Translations under genes and position numbers: made by a program | Notes under the pieces: model-generated | What the model was told of the DNA's origin: nothing | Seen by the model: only the letters and a program-made list of their open reading frames with translations | Databases searched by the model: none | Part shown: one piece after another, positions 28,719 to 37,659 of the stretch | Position numbering within the stretch: position 1 is the first letter of the stretch | Layout: the number at the start of each line of letters is the position of its first letter | From: CAVXYG01 sp963706835 | GTDB taxonomy: Bacteria > Actinomycetota > Actinomycetes > S36-B12 > GCA-2699445 | DNA length: 64,000 nt | Direction of reading: 5' to 3' | NCBI GenBank assembly: GCA_963706835.1 | Contig: CAVPOB010000002.1 | Span: 169,055-233,054 of the forward strand

Positions 28719-29317
28719 CGCGACCCCTCCAGGTTCATCTGCTGGGTGTCGTCCGCGGACTCGAACACCATCGTTTCGTTATCGGACGGTTCCTGAGGCG
28801 GCGCGGCCTTCGCTTCACGCGGCGGGTCATCGCCGATGAAGGTCCGGACCAGCACCGCGGCGAGGAAGCCGAGGCCCATCGGGAAGATCGTGGCGCCCAA
28901 GGCGATCGGCAGCGAGACGTTGATCGACTGCGGGTCGAGGTCGAAGTCGTTGGCGTACACGCCGGCCAACGCTCCGGCGCCGATAGTGGCAGCGATGAAC
29001 ATCTCCGTCCGCTTGCTCCACATGGCGGCGAAGCCGGTGATCAACTGCGGGACGAACGCGCCGAGGAACAAGCCCACGTTGGTATCCGGGAAGGTCATCG
29101 CGCCGAGCAGGAACCCCAGCGCGCCGATGAAGACACCACCGAACAAGTACATCGCACGACCGATGCCCGGCTCGCCCTGGATGTAGGCAGCTGCCGCGCC
29201 GGCACCGATGCACAGGCCGATCGTCAGCATGCCCTCCTTGCCCATGAAGCCCTGAAAGATAAACAAGATGACGGAGACGGCCAGCATGGCGCCCGTCAGT
29301 ATCCAAACACGTCTCAT
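28715..29317 (-). CDS. multi-pass membrane protein
   Basis: A 200-residue integral membrane protein with about five or six helices (ILTGAMLAVSVILFIFQGF, GLCIGAGAAAAYIQG, LFGGVFIGALGFLLGAMTF, FLGAFVPQLITGFAAM, IALGATIFPMGLGFLAAVLV) and an acidic cytoplasmic tail. I do not recognise the family. It is translated first in a two-gene operon with the anchored secreted protein, overlapping by ATGA. It may therefore help place, energise or export that protein, but this is inference. The operon is divergent from the MFS gene across 143 bp. Confidence 0.75.
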   Translation of the reverse strand: MRRVWILTGAMLAVSVILFIFQGFMGKEGMLTIGLCIGAGAAAAYIQGEPGIGRAMYLFGGVFIGALGFLLGAMTFPDTNVGLFLGAFVPQLITGFAAMWSKRTEMFIAATIGAGALAGVYANDFDLDPQSINVSLPIALGATIFPMGLGFLAAVLVRTFIGDDPPREAKAAPPQEPSDNETMVFESADDTQQMNLEGSR

Positions 29318-29460
29318 AGCGCCTCCATACGCTCCGCGGCTCCGGCCGGCCCCGGACTGGGGAGACAGCCGACAACGCCTGCACGGTATCGAAGTGGTCT
29401 CGCCGAAGGGGGCTGGAAACCTAGCGTTTGATAACAGTTCGGTAGCGATAGTGTCGATGG

Positions 29461-30780
29461 GTGGCGTGGAGCGAGGTCCGCAGAGTCCTGGCGCGGAGTG
29501 ATTTCCGCACGCTGCTGGGCACCCGCCTCACCGGGCAGTTCGCCGACGGCCTGCTGCAGGCGGCCCTGGCCACTTTCGTGCTGTTCTCGCCGGAACGGCA
29601 GACCTCGCCGGCAGGGGTGGCTGCTGCGTTCGCCGTGCTGCTCTTGCCCTACTCCTTCATCGGCCCGTTCGCCGGGATCCTGCTGGACCGCTGGCGGCGG
29701 CGCAACGTCCTGGTCCGCGCCAACCTGCTGCGGGCGCTGTCCTGCGTGCCGCTGATGCTGATGGTTGCCGGGGACCGGGCCGACGTCTGGCTGGGCGTGG
29801 CGGTGCTGATCACCATCGGCCTGGGGCGATTCGTGCTCGCAGGGTTGTCGGCGTCGCTGCCGCACGTGGTCGAGCCTCGGGACCTGATGCTGGCCAACAG
29901 TTTCAAACCGACGGCCGGAACGATCGCCTACGCCCTGGGGGCGTTTGCCGGGGTCGGACTGCGGGGCCTGGCCGGAGGTGGCGACGACGGATCGCTGGTC
30001 GTGCTCGGCGCAACCGGGGTGTGCTACGCGGCGGCGAGCATCGTGCCGCTGCTGCTCTCGCCGGACCACCTCGGACCTGACCGGGGAGCTCCCACGCACA
30101 CGGTTCGCCAAGTGCTCCACGAGTTCTCCGGGGGCGCCCGCGAGTTGGCCAGCCGCCCGGCAGCGGCGAAGTCGCTGGGCATCGTGCTGGTCAACCGGAT
30201 CCTGGTCGGAGCCCTCACCCTGATGCTGCTGCTCGCGCTGCGCAACCGGATTCATCCACCGACCGATCCGGACGCGGCGCTAGGCGACTTCGCCCTGGTG
30301 GCGGCCGGCCTGACTGCCGGTGCGTTCACCGCGGCGCTACTCACGCCGCGGTTCGGCCGCCGTCTGGGGCCGGTGCAATGGACGAGCCTGGTGGCGCTCA
30401 TTGCCGCGGGCACCGTCACACCGGCGCTGTTCACCGTGGCGCTGGTGCCGATCATGCTGGCCGCGCCCTTCGTCGGACTCAGCAACCAGTCGGCGAAGAT
30501 CTGCTCCGACTCCATCCTGCAGTCGCGGATTCCCGATGCTGCGCTGGGACGGGTCTTCTCGATCGTGGACCTCACCGTCAACCTCGGACTGGTCGTGGGC
30601 GTCACGGCCGTGGCGCTGTTTGCCCCGGACGACGGCGTTTCGACGATCGGCTTCCTGCTGATCGGGGCGTCGTACCTCGCGGTCGCGATCTGGTACTCCC
30701 TGACCCGAGATCGGAGCCTGGACCGGGACCCGGTGTTCGGCCCTCCCACTGGGCGAGCGGCGCACGGCGCGGCTTCGTAG
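29461..30780 (+). CDS. MFS transporter
   Basis: A 439-residue major facilitator with 12 expected membrane segments. It opens RSDFRTLLGTRLTGQFADG, and the loop 2-3 motif is GPFAGILLDRWRRRNVLV. A later conserved run is GLSNQSAKICSDSILQSRIPD, typical of the actinobacterial 'enterobactin exporter-like' MFS branch without a known substrate. Start GTG 29461; no strong ribosome-binding site. Element C follows 114 bp after the stop. The substrate cannot be predicted. Confidence 0.85.
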   Translation: MAWSEVRRVLARSDFRTLLGTRLTGQFADGLLQAALATFVLFSPERQTSPAGVAAAFAVLLLPYSFIGPFAGILLDRWRRRNVLVRANLLRALSCVPLMLMVAGDRADVWLGVAVLITIGLGRFVLAGLSASLPHVVEPRDLMLANSFKPTAGTIAYALGAFAGVGLRGLAGGGDDGSLVVLGATGVCYAAASIVPLLLSPDHLGPDRGAPTHTVRQVLHEFSGGARELASRPAAAKSLGIVLVNRILVGALTLMLLLALRNRIHPPTDPDAALGDFALVAAGLTAGAFTAALLTPRFGRRLGPVQWTSLVALIAAGTVTPALFTVALVPIMLAAPFVGLSNQSAKICSDSILQSRIPDAALGRVFSIVDLTVNLGLVVGVTAVALFAPDDGVSTIGFLLIGASYLAVAIWYSLTRDRSLDRDPVFGPPTGRAAHGAAS

Positions 30781-30893
30781 CGGGGGCAACGCAGGCTAGT
30801 CGCCCGCGCCGGTGTGTCTCATCCCGGCAGCGATGCCCATGCAGATCTCTGCAGCGATGCCCGTGCAGCCCCAGCGGACCTTGGGTGGCTCAT

Positions 30894-31660
30894 CGCAATC
30901 GGGAGTGTGGTGGGCCCCAGCGTCTGCGGGTGGAGTGTGCCGGCCGCCGTGGGACCGGGTCGCGTCCCCGGTGTCGAGCGGGAGGGTTCGGTTGCGTCCG
31001 CGGGATCGGTCCTCGGCGTCGCGGGACGTCGGCACCCGGCGCGGGGGAATCGGTCGGATCGCGGGGGCTTGGGCTCGGTCGGATCGAGGGCTGGCGGGGG
31101 CTTGCGGGGGCGGAGCCGGGTGGCATGCGGGGCGGGTCTGCACCCGATTCGGGGGTTTGCACCCGTTGCGGGGGCGGAACCGGGCGGCATGCGGGTCAGG
31201 TCTGCACCCGGTTCGGGGGTTTGCACCCGTTGCGGGGGCGGAATCGGTCGAATCGTGGCCCAGAGCCACCGCCGCGGGTGCAAACCCCCGAATCGGGTGC
31301 ACGGTTGCCGCCCCTGAGGCGCGCAGAGCCACCATCCCGGGTGCAAACCCCCGAAACGGGTGCACAGTCACTCTGCGGGTGGTGCCCATCAAGCCCATCC
31401 CGGGCGCAAACCCCCGAAACGGGTGCACAGTCACTCTGCGGGTGGTGCCCATCAAGCCCATCCCGGGCGCAAACCCCCGAAACGGGTGCACAGTCACTCT
31501 GCGGGTGGTGCCCATCAAGCCCATCCCGGGTGCAAACCCCCGAAACGGGTGCACAGTCACTCTGCGGGTGGTGCCCATCGCCCCCAGCCCCGGGTGCGTC
31601 CCCCGCAACCCGCACCGACCCCCGGCCACGGCCCCATGCGCTACACCCTGGTTCGCGACA
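30894..31660. repeat. inverted-repeat element C (F-F then five to six R copies)
   Basis: This element lies between convergent genes (MFS and cca). Its first 22 bases (30894-30915) are identical to the start of element B. Then follow one 13-mer-like copy (about 30955), a diverged unit at about 31024, two forward units (31137-31177 and 31201-31241) and reverse units at 31270, 31332, 31395, 31458 and 31521. A degenerate one sits near 31588. Its last 35 bases (31632-31666) match the end of element B at about 24 positions. All frames stay open through it, but no protein family is encoded. Confidence 0.85.
31332..31578. repeat. 63-bp tandem array within element C
   Basis: Four successive units with an exact 63-bp period, nearly identical. 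Core: CGGGYGCAAACCCCCGAAAC, then GGGTGCACAGTC and a spacer with CTCTGCGGGTGGTGCCC. Two of the units have GGGCGCAAACCC instead of GGGTGCAAACCC. The near-identity indicates recent amplification. Confidence 0.93.
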
Positions 31661-31711
31661 AGCCCCTGAAGGAGCACGCCGATCGGTGCGCGGCTTCGCG
31701 GCACATCCGGG

Positions 31712-33139
31712 CTAGCGGCGGGCGGCCCACCACGCCCGCAGAGCCTCCTGCGCCAGATCCGGTCCCAGCGGACCGCGGTCGAGCCGCAGGTCCATCAGGA
31801 AGCGGTAGGCCTGACCCACCTCGGGGCCGGGCGGCAGGTTCAGGATGCGCATGATGTCGTTGCCGTCGAGGTCGGGACGGATGGCTGCCAACTGCTCCTG
31901 CTGGTGCAGTTCATCGATGCGCCGCTCCAAGCCGTCGTAGGCGCGCTGCAGTGCCGCAGCGCGTCGCTTGTTGCGCGTCGTGCAGTCGGCACGGGTCAGT
32001 TTGTGCAACCGGGGCAGCAGGTCGCCGGCATCGCGGACGTAGCGGCGGACCGCCGAATCGGTCCACGCACCAGATCCATAGCCGTGGAAGCGCAGATGCA
32101 GTTCGACCAGCCGGGACACCTCGTCGATGATCTCGTTGCTGAAGCGCAACGCCTTGAGGCGCTCCCGAGCCATCCGTGCGCCCACCACCTCGTGATGGTG
32201 GAAGCTCACGCCGCCGCCGGACTCGAACCGACGGGTCTTCGGCTTGCCGATGTCGTGCAGCAGTGCGGCGAGCCGCAGCGTGAGGTCAGGCCCGTCATCC
32301 TCCAGTGCGATCGCCTGCTCCAGCACGGTCAGCGAGTGCTGGTAGACGTCCTTGTGGCGGTGGTGCTCGTCAATCTCCAACTGCAGCGCCGGCAACTCCG
32401 GCAGCACGATGTCGGCAAGGCCGGTGTCGACCAGTACCGCCAGCCCCCGCCGGGGGTGCTTGCCCAGCAGCAGCCTGCTGAGTTCGGCCTGGATGCGCTC
32501 TGCCGAGACGATGGTGATCCGGTCGGCCATCGCCGCAATCGCCGCATAGGTGGCGGGCTCGATCTGGAAACCCAGCTCCGAGACGAATCGGGCGGCCCGC
32601 ATCATCCGCAGCGGATCATCGGAGAAGGACGCCTGAGGCGACGCTGGTGTGCGCAGGACGCCGGATCGCAGATCGGCGATCCCATCGTGCTCGTCGCGCA
32701 GTTGCAGGTCCGGCAGCGTGACCGCCATCGCGTTGACGGTGAAGTCGCGCCGCACGAGATCCCCGCTCAGTGACGTGCCGTAGGACACGTCCGGCTTGCG
32801 GGAATGCGACTGGTAGGACTCCGCACGATAGGTGGTGATCTCCAGTCGGTGGCCGTCCTTCATCGCGCCGACGGTGCCGAAACGGATGCCGACGTCCCAC
32901 ACGGTCTGCGCCCAGGGCTCCACGATGGCGAGCACCGTATCGGGGTGGGCGGATGTTGCGAAGTCGAGATCGACCAGCGGTCGGCCCATCAGCACGTCGC
33001 GGACGCTGCCGCCGACCAGGGCGATCGATTCACCGGCGCTGGAGAAGCGCTCCCCCAGGCCGCGCAGCAGGCCTAGGTCGCGCTGCAGCGCGGGCACGAG
33101 GCGGGCAACCGGATCCTCAGATGTGGGTACGAGCGGCAC
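31712..33139 (-). CDS. cca: CCA tRNA nucleotidyltransferase
   Basis: Adds or repairs the 3' CCA of tRNAs; 475 residues. Head domain: LVGGSVRDVLMGRPLVDLDF, with the catalytic Asp pair. Next come RRDFTVNAMAV and DPLRMMRAARFVSELGF. An HD domain follows in the C-terminal half (LAALLHDIGKPKTR, FHHHEVVGARMARERLKAL). The frame is open further upstream into the divergent NUDIX gene. GTG 33139 (VPLVPTSEDPVARL) fits the length of actinobacterial homologues, although its ribosome-binding site is weak. Divergent from the NUDIX gene. Confidence 0.94.
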   Translation of the reverse strand: MPLVPTSEDPVARLVPALQRDLGLLRGLGERFSSAGESIALVGGSVRDVLMGRPLVDLDFATSAHPDTVLAIVEPWAQTVWDVGIRFGTVGAMKDGHRLEITTYRAESYQSHSRKPDVSYGTSLSGDLVRRDFTVNAMAVTLPDLQLRDEHDGIADLRSGVLRTPASPQASFSDDPLRMMRAARFVSELGFQIEPATYAAIAAMADRITIVSAERIQAELSRLLLGKHPRRGLAVLVDTGLADIVLPELPALQLEIDEHHRHKDVYQHSLTVLEQAIALEDDGPDLTLRLAALLHDIGKPKTRRFESGGGVSFHHHEVVGARMARERLKALRFSNEIIDEVSRLVELHLRFHGYGSGAWTDSAVRRYVRDAGDLLPRLHKLTRADCTTRNKRRAAALQRAYDGLERRIDELHQQEQLAAIRPDLDGNDIMRILNLPPGPEVGQAYRFLMDLRLDRGPLGPDLAQEALRAWWAARR

Positions 33140-33240
33140 AACAACCCAGGATATTCGTCCGCAGCCGAGGGATTCGCCGCCAGGCGGGACCGGCATCGTT
33201 TCGCGGGGTGGAGCCGGTGCCGAGGGGCTATTCTCGCAGG

Positions 33241-33774
33241 ATGAATGACCGCCGGTCGGAGTCGGCGCGGCGCTCGCGGAGTTCGCAACCGAGTACGAGG
33301 AGCAAACGTCGCCGAGCACGGCGGAACCTGCCCGTTGTCGAGGAGGTCAGCGCGGGAGGGGTCGTCGTCAATGCCGAGGGCCGCGTCGCGCGCATTGCGT
33401 TGATCTCCCACAAGGATCGGCGCGGGCGCGTCGTCTGGTCGCTGCCCAAGGGCCACGTGGAGGAGGGCGAAACCCACGAGCAGGCCGCTGAGCGCGAGGT
33501 GTTCGAGGAGACCGGGGTCCGGGCAGAGGTGGTCGCGGCGCTCCGGCCGGTGGAGTTCCAGTTCGTCGCCGAGAACAAACTGGTGCACAAGACGGTGCAC
33601 CATTTCATCCTGCAGGCGGTGGGCGGCCAAATCTCCAACGACAGCCCTGAGGTGCTGACGGCGGAGTGGGTGGAGTGGGACCGAGCGCTGCTGCGCCTGG
33701 CCTACCGCGACGAGCGCAAGCTCCTGCGCGCCGCACGCGAGGCGCTGTTCGGGGACCAGTCGGAGCGCGCGTGA
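33241..33774 (+). CDS. NUDIX hydrolase
   Basis: A 177-residue nucleotide-diphosphate hydrolase of MutT type. A basic N-terminus of about 30 residues precedes EEVSAGGVVVNAEGRVA. The Nudix box runs GHVEEGETHEQAAEREVF followed by EETGV. Start ATG 33241 is the first in-frame ATG. It begins the rightward operon NUDIX-DUF6049-murJ-pseudokinase-sigM; its stop overlaps the next start as GTGA. Substrate uncertain. Confidence 0.93.
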   Translation: MNDRRSESARRSRSSQPSTRSKRRRARRNLPVVEEVSAGGVVVNAEGRVARIALISHKDRRGRVVWSLPKGHVEEGETHEQAAEREVFEETGVRAEVVAALRPVEFQFVAENKLVHKTVHHFILQAVGGQISNDSPEVLTAEWVEWDRALLRLAYRDERKLLRAAREALFGDQSERA

Positions 33775-35840
33775 CCGCGGCAGTGGCTCGACTCGCCGCC
33801 GGGGCCGCACTCCTGGCGCTGCTGGTGGCTGGCCTGCCGCCCGCGCTGGCCCTGACCGATCCGAGCGATCCCCTGCTCGTCGAAGTGACCGCGGTAGAGC
33901 CGCAGTTCCCGCGTCCCGGCGATACCCTCACGGTCCGGGGCTCGGTCACGAACCGATCGGGTCAGCGGGCCGTCGACGTGCAGGGCCTGCTGCGGATCTC
34001 GCCGGAGCCCCTGACCAGCCGGTCGGAGGCGTCGCAGGTCACGGACTTGACGACCGGCAGGCGCGGGGTGCCCCAGGAGCAGACGCTGGCTCCGGTGGCG
34101 CAGGCGCTGGCCCCCTCCAGCAGCGCCGACTTCGCACTCTCGGCGCCGGTGGACGAGCTGCCGCTGTCCAGCAACGGCGTCTACGCGGTGTTCGTCGAGA
34201 TCCGGGTCCCCGGCACCGGATCCTTCGACACCGCCTTCCCGCTCACGTGGTTTCCCGCACCGGAGGCGATCGAAGCATCGCGCATCGTCGTGCTGGCAAC
34301 GATGCGCAGCCCGGTCGATCTGACCGCCAACGACGTGCTGCGCTCGCCCGGCTTCGCCTCCACCATGGCGCCCGGCGGCGCCCTGCATACCGTGGCCAGC
34401 GGCGGGGCCGAGGCGGCCGCGGCCGATGTCCCGGTGAACTGGCTCATCGACCCGGCGGTGACCGATGCGGCGGCCATCATCGCCTCGGGGGAGGCAACCT
34501 TGCCTGAGGCGGCCACCGATCCCGCGGCAGCGGCCAGCACCGTCGCGGCGTTCCTGGAAACGTTGACGCAGGGCACGACCTCCCCCACGGCCACCACGTT
34601 CGTCACGCCGTACGCCGAAGTGGACGCCAGCGGCGTCCTCACCGCTCAGCAGCCCGACCTGCTCACGCAGTCGATCGAACGGGCCGCGGCCGCTTCCGCC
34701 GAGGGGCAGTCCTCACAGGACGGCGACCCGCTCGCGCCAGCGCGCGGTGTCATCGCCGTCGGCCCGGGCGGCAGCACCACCACCGCCTCGCTGCAGGCCT
34801 ACCGCGAAGCTTCGGTACGCAGCGTCGTGCTGGAGGCCTCCAGCGTCCCCACGGTGGAGGAGTTGTCCTACTCGCCCAGCGGCGTGACAGCGATTCCCCT
34901 CCCCGGAGGCTCATCGGTCACCGGCATCATCCCCGACGACATGCTGCGACAAGGCCTGCTGCGGCCGGCCAGCACCCAGGCTGGGGAATTCCGGATGCGG
35001 CAGGGGTTGTTGGCGGACGCAGCCATGATCACGCTGGAACTGCCGCAAAGCCCGCGCACCGTGGTCCTCCCGGTGGATCGGCCGTTGCCGATGACGCCGG
35101 AAGCCCTCGCCGGCGTCCTGACGAGCCTGCAGCAGGCGACATTCGTGGAACTCGTGAGCCTGCCCGCACTGCTGGAGCCGGACGTCCCCCGCGTGGAGCG
35201 ACTGCTGGCGCTGGATGAGGCAGACGAGGGCCGCCTGCCCGGCAGCTACCTCGCCCCCATCCCGCCGCTGGAGGCACGGTTGGAGGCGTTCGCTCGAGTA
35301 ACCGTGAACCCGTTGGCCTTCGAGGAGAACTACCGCACCGGCATCCTGCGCAGCGCCTCGGCGAACTGGCGCACCGATCAGGAGCGGGGGGCCGCACTGC
35401 TCGCCAGCATCGATGCCGAGCTCACAGCCGAGGAGCAGAAGGTCACCACCGTGTCGACGGGGACGGTCACCTTCTCGGGCAGCAGCGGCTTCCTGCCGCT
35501 CACCATTTCCAACGGTTTGGCCCAGGACGTCGAGGTGGGCGTGCTGCTCGAGGCCGAGCCCTCGGTTCGATTGGCCTTCGCGGCGCCGGACCTGGTGCGG
35601 GTCGACTCCGGCAAGCGGGTCAGCGTCGAAATCCCGGTGGAGGTCTTCGGCAGCGGGCCGCTGCCGGTGTCGGTGATCCTCACCGACCGCGACGGCAACC
35701 CCTTCATCGAAACCGCGGACCTGGTCATCCGATCGGCGGCAACAACATTCGCAGCGGCGCTGGTCGCCATCGCTGCAGCGGTAGTCTTCGTGATCCTGGT
35801 GATCTGGCGATTCCGCAACCGAGGGGAGGCCGACTCGTGA
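33771..35840 (+). CDS. DUF6049 family secreted membrane-anchored protein
   Basis: A 689-residue exported protein found upstream of murJ throughout actinobacteria. A signal peptide (AAGAALLALLVAGLPPALA) precedes a beta-rich domain (PQFPRPGDTLTVRGSVTNRSG), a large middle domain, and a second Ig-like domain (GFLPLTISNGLAQDVEVGV). It ends in a membrane helix (AALVAIAAAVVFVILVIW) and a short basic tail. GTG 33771 overlaps the NUDIX stop (GTGA), and its own stop overlaps the murJ start (GTGA), so the three are coupled. Its role is unknown; association with lipid II export is inferred from position. Confidence 0.87.
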   Translation: MTAAVARLAAGAALLALLVAGLPPALALTDPSDPLLVEVTAVEPQFPRPGDTLTVRGSVTNRSGQRAVDVQGLLRISPEPLTSRSEASQVTDLTTGRRGVPQEQTLAPVAQALAPSSSADFALSAPVDELPLSSNGVYAVFVEIRVPGTGSFDTAFPLTWFPAPEAIEASRIVVLATMRSPVDLTANDVLRSPGFASTMAPGGALHTVASGGAEAAAADVPVNWLIDPAVTDAAAIIASGEATLPEAATDPAAAASTVAAFLETLTQGTTSPTATTFVTPYAEVDASGVLTAQQPDLLTQSIERAAAASAEGQSSQDGDPLAPARGVIAVGPGGSTTTASLQAYREASVRSVVLEASSVPTVEELSYSPSGVTAIPLPGGSSVTGIIPDDMLRQGLLRPASTQAGEFRMRQGLLADAAMITLELPQSPRTVVLPVDRPLPMTPEALAGVLTSLQQATFVELVSLPALLEPDVPRVERLLALDEADEGRLPGSYLAPIPPLEARLEAFARVTVNPLAFEENYRTGILRSASANWRTDQERGAALLASIDAELTAEEQKVTTVSTGTVTFSGSSGFLPLTISNGLAQDVEVGVLLEAEPSVRLAFAAPDLVRVDSGKRVSVEIPVEVFGSGPLPVSVILTDRDGNPFIETADLVIRSAATTFAAALVAIAAAVVFVILVIWRFRNRGEADS

Positions 35841-37594
35841 CCGAGCAGCAACGGCCAAGGTCGGACGACGACGCCGACGCAGTGGAGATCACCGGTCCAA
35901 TCCCAACGATCGAGGGCACCGGCCCGATCCCGGCGGTGGCCAACGACTTCAACGAGGTGGCCGACGAAGCGTCGATGATGAAGTCCAGCGCCATCATGGC
36001 GGCGGGCACCATCACCTCGCGGTTGACCGGGGTGCTGCGCGACACCGCGCTGACCGCCGCCCTCGGTCTGACGATCGTCCGCGATGCGTTCGCCCTGGGG
36101 AACTCGCTGCCCAACATCATCTACATCCTGATCGTCGGGGGGGCGCTCAACGCGGTCTTCGTCCCGCAACTGGTGCGGCGCATGAAGGAGGATCGCGACG
36201 GCGGCCGCGCCTACAGCAATGCCCTGCTCACGGCCACGGCTTCGGTGCTGCTGGTCCTCAGCGTGATCTCGGTGCTGCTCGCGCCGTGGATCGTCTCGCT
36301 GTACGCCACGCCTTCCTACACCGACGAGCAGACCGCCCTGGCGGTCGCCTTCGCGCGCTACTGCCTGCCGCAGATCTTCTTCTACGGCATCTACGCGATG
36401 GTCTCGCAGGTCCTCAACGCGCGCGGCCACTTCGCGATGCCGATGTTCGCGCCGATCGCCAACAACATCGTCGCGATCGCCACCTACATCGGCTTCATCG
36501 TCCTGGCCGGGACGGGAGCGGTGGACAACGGCACGCTCACCGCGCAGGAGACGGCCTGGCTGGGCATCGGCACCACCCTCGGCGTGGCCCTGCAGGCGGT
36601 CATCCTGATCCCGGTGCTCATCCGGACCGGCTACCGCTACTCGGTGTCGTGGCAATGGCGCGGTCTGGGCCTGCGCAAGGCCGTCCATCTGGCTGCCTGG
36701 ACGATCGGACTGGTGGCCGCCAACCAGATCGGCTTCATGGTCATCAGTCGGCTGGCGACCCAGGCCAATGTGAACGCGTTGGAGGCCGGCGAAGCGGCCG
36801 CCGGGCTGGCGACGTATCAGACCGGCTACCTGATCTTCATCCTGCCGCACTCAGTGGTCACCGTCTCCATCGTGACGGCGCTGCTGCCCACGTTGTCGCG
36901 GACCGTGCACGCCGGGCGGCTGCGGGAAGCGGGCGACGAGATTTCCCGGGCCGCCCGCGTGGTGGTCCTGCTGGTGGCGCCGATGTCGGTGTCGCTGTTC
37001 ATGCTGGCGGGCCCCATCGCTTCGCTGCTGTTCGGCTACGGCGCTGCCGATGCCGAGCAGATCGACCAGCTCGGTGTGGTCACCAGGATCTTCGCGCTGG
37101 CCATCCTGCCGTTCACCGTGTACTACATCCTGCTGCGCGGCTGGTATGCGATGGAGGACACCCGGACGCCGTTCTTCCTGGCAGTCGTGCTCAACATCAT
37201 CAACGTCGGCCTCGCGATCGGACTGTTCGGCCTCGTCGACCCTGGCGCCCAACAGATCTACGCGCTCGCGGGGGCGTTCGTCATCGCCTACTGGGCCATT
37301 CTGGTGGTGGCCTGGCCCATCGTCGCCCGACGCTTCGGCGGCCTCGACACCCTGCGCACGCTGTGGTCGATCGCTCGGGTCGTGCTGGCCAGCCTGATCG
37401 CGATGGTCGTGGCGATTCTTCTGGCCCCCCTCACGCAGTACGATCCGGGCGGTCCCAAGGTGGGCGCTCTGCTCGACGTTGCCTTCATCGCGGCCACGGT
37501 GCTCGTGGTGTACGCCGCGGCGGTCTGGGCGCTGCGCGTCGGCGAAGCCAAGGATCTCACCCGCATGATCACGGGGCGTGTCCGCCGTCGCTGA
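35837..37594 (+). CDS. murJ: lipid II flippase MurJ
   Basis: A 585-residue MOP-superfamily carrier that flips lipid II across the membrane. After an acidic N-tail of about 45 residues comes SSAIMAAGTITSRLTGVLRD, the typical opening. Then come ALGNSLPNIIYILIVGGALNAVFVPQLVRR, the basic pocket segment and ILPHSVVTVSIVTALLPTLSR. Fourteen or so helices are expected. GTG 35837 overlaps the DUF6049 stop. In mycobacteria MurJ is fused to a pseudokinase; here that part is the separate next gene. Confidence 0.95.
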   Translation: MTEQQRPRSDDDADAVEITGPIPTIEGTGPIPAVANDFNEVADEASMMKSSAIMAAGTITSRLTGVLRDTALTAALGLTIVRDAFALGNSLPNIIYILIVGGALNAVFVPQLVRRMKEDRDGGRAYSNALLTATASVLLVLSVISVLLAPWIVSLYATPSYTDEQTALAVAFARYCLPQIFFYGIYAMVSQVLNARGHFAMPMFAPIANNIVAIATYIGFIVLAGTGAVDNGTLTAQETAWLGIGTTLGVALQAVILIPVLIRTGYRYSVSWQWRGLGLRKAVHLAAWTIGLVAANQIGFMVISRLATQANVNALEAGEAAAGLATYQTGYLIFILPHSVVTVSIVTALLPTLSRTVHAGRLREAGDEISRAARVVVLLVAPMSVSLFMLAGPIASLLFGYGAADAEQIDQLGVVTRIFALAILPFTVYYILLRGWYAMEDTRTPFFLAVVLNIINVGLAIGLFGLVDPGAQQIYALAGAFVIAYWAILVVAWPIVARRFGGLDTLRTLWSIARVVLASLIAMVVAILLAPLTQYDPGGPKVGALLDVAFIAATVLVVYAAAVWALRVGEAKDLTRMITGRVRRR

Positions 37595-37659
37595 GCGCTG
37601 CGCGACACCGGATCGGCGCCCTGCGCTGCCAACGGCGGATCCCCCCGTATCCTGGCACT

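Noticed and set aside
30819..31669. Long open frames through element C that encode a 21-residue repeat (PGANPRNGCTV...)
   Set aside because: The 63-bp period is a multiple of three, so all six frames repeat and stay open. The same DNA unit occurs in different frames and on both strands in clusters A and B, so selection is on DNA or RNA, not protein.
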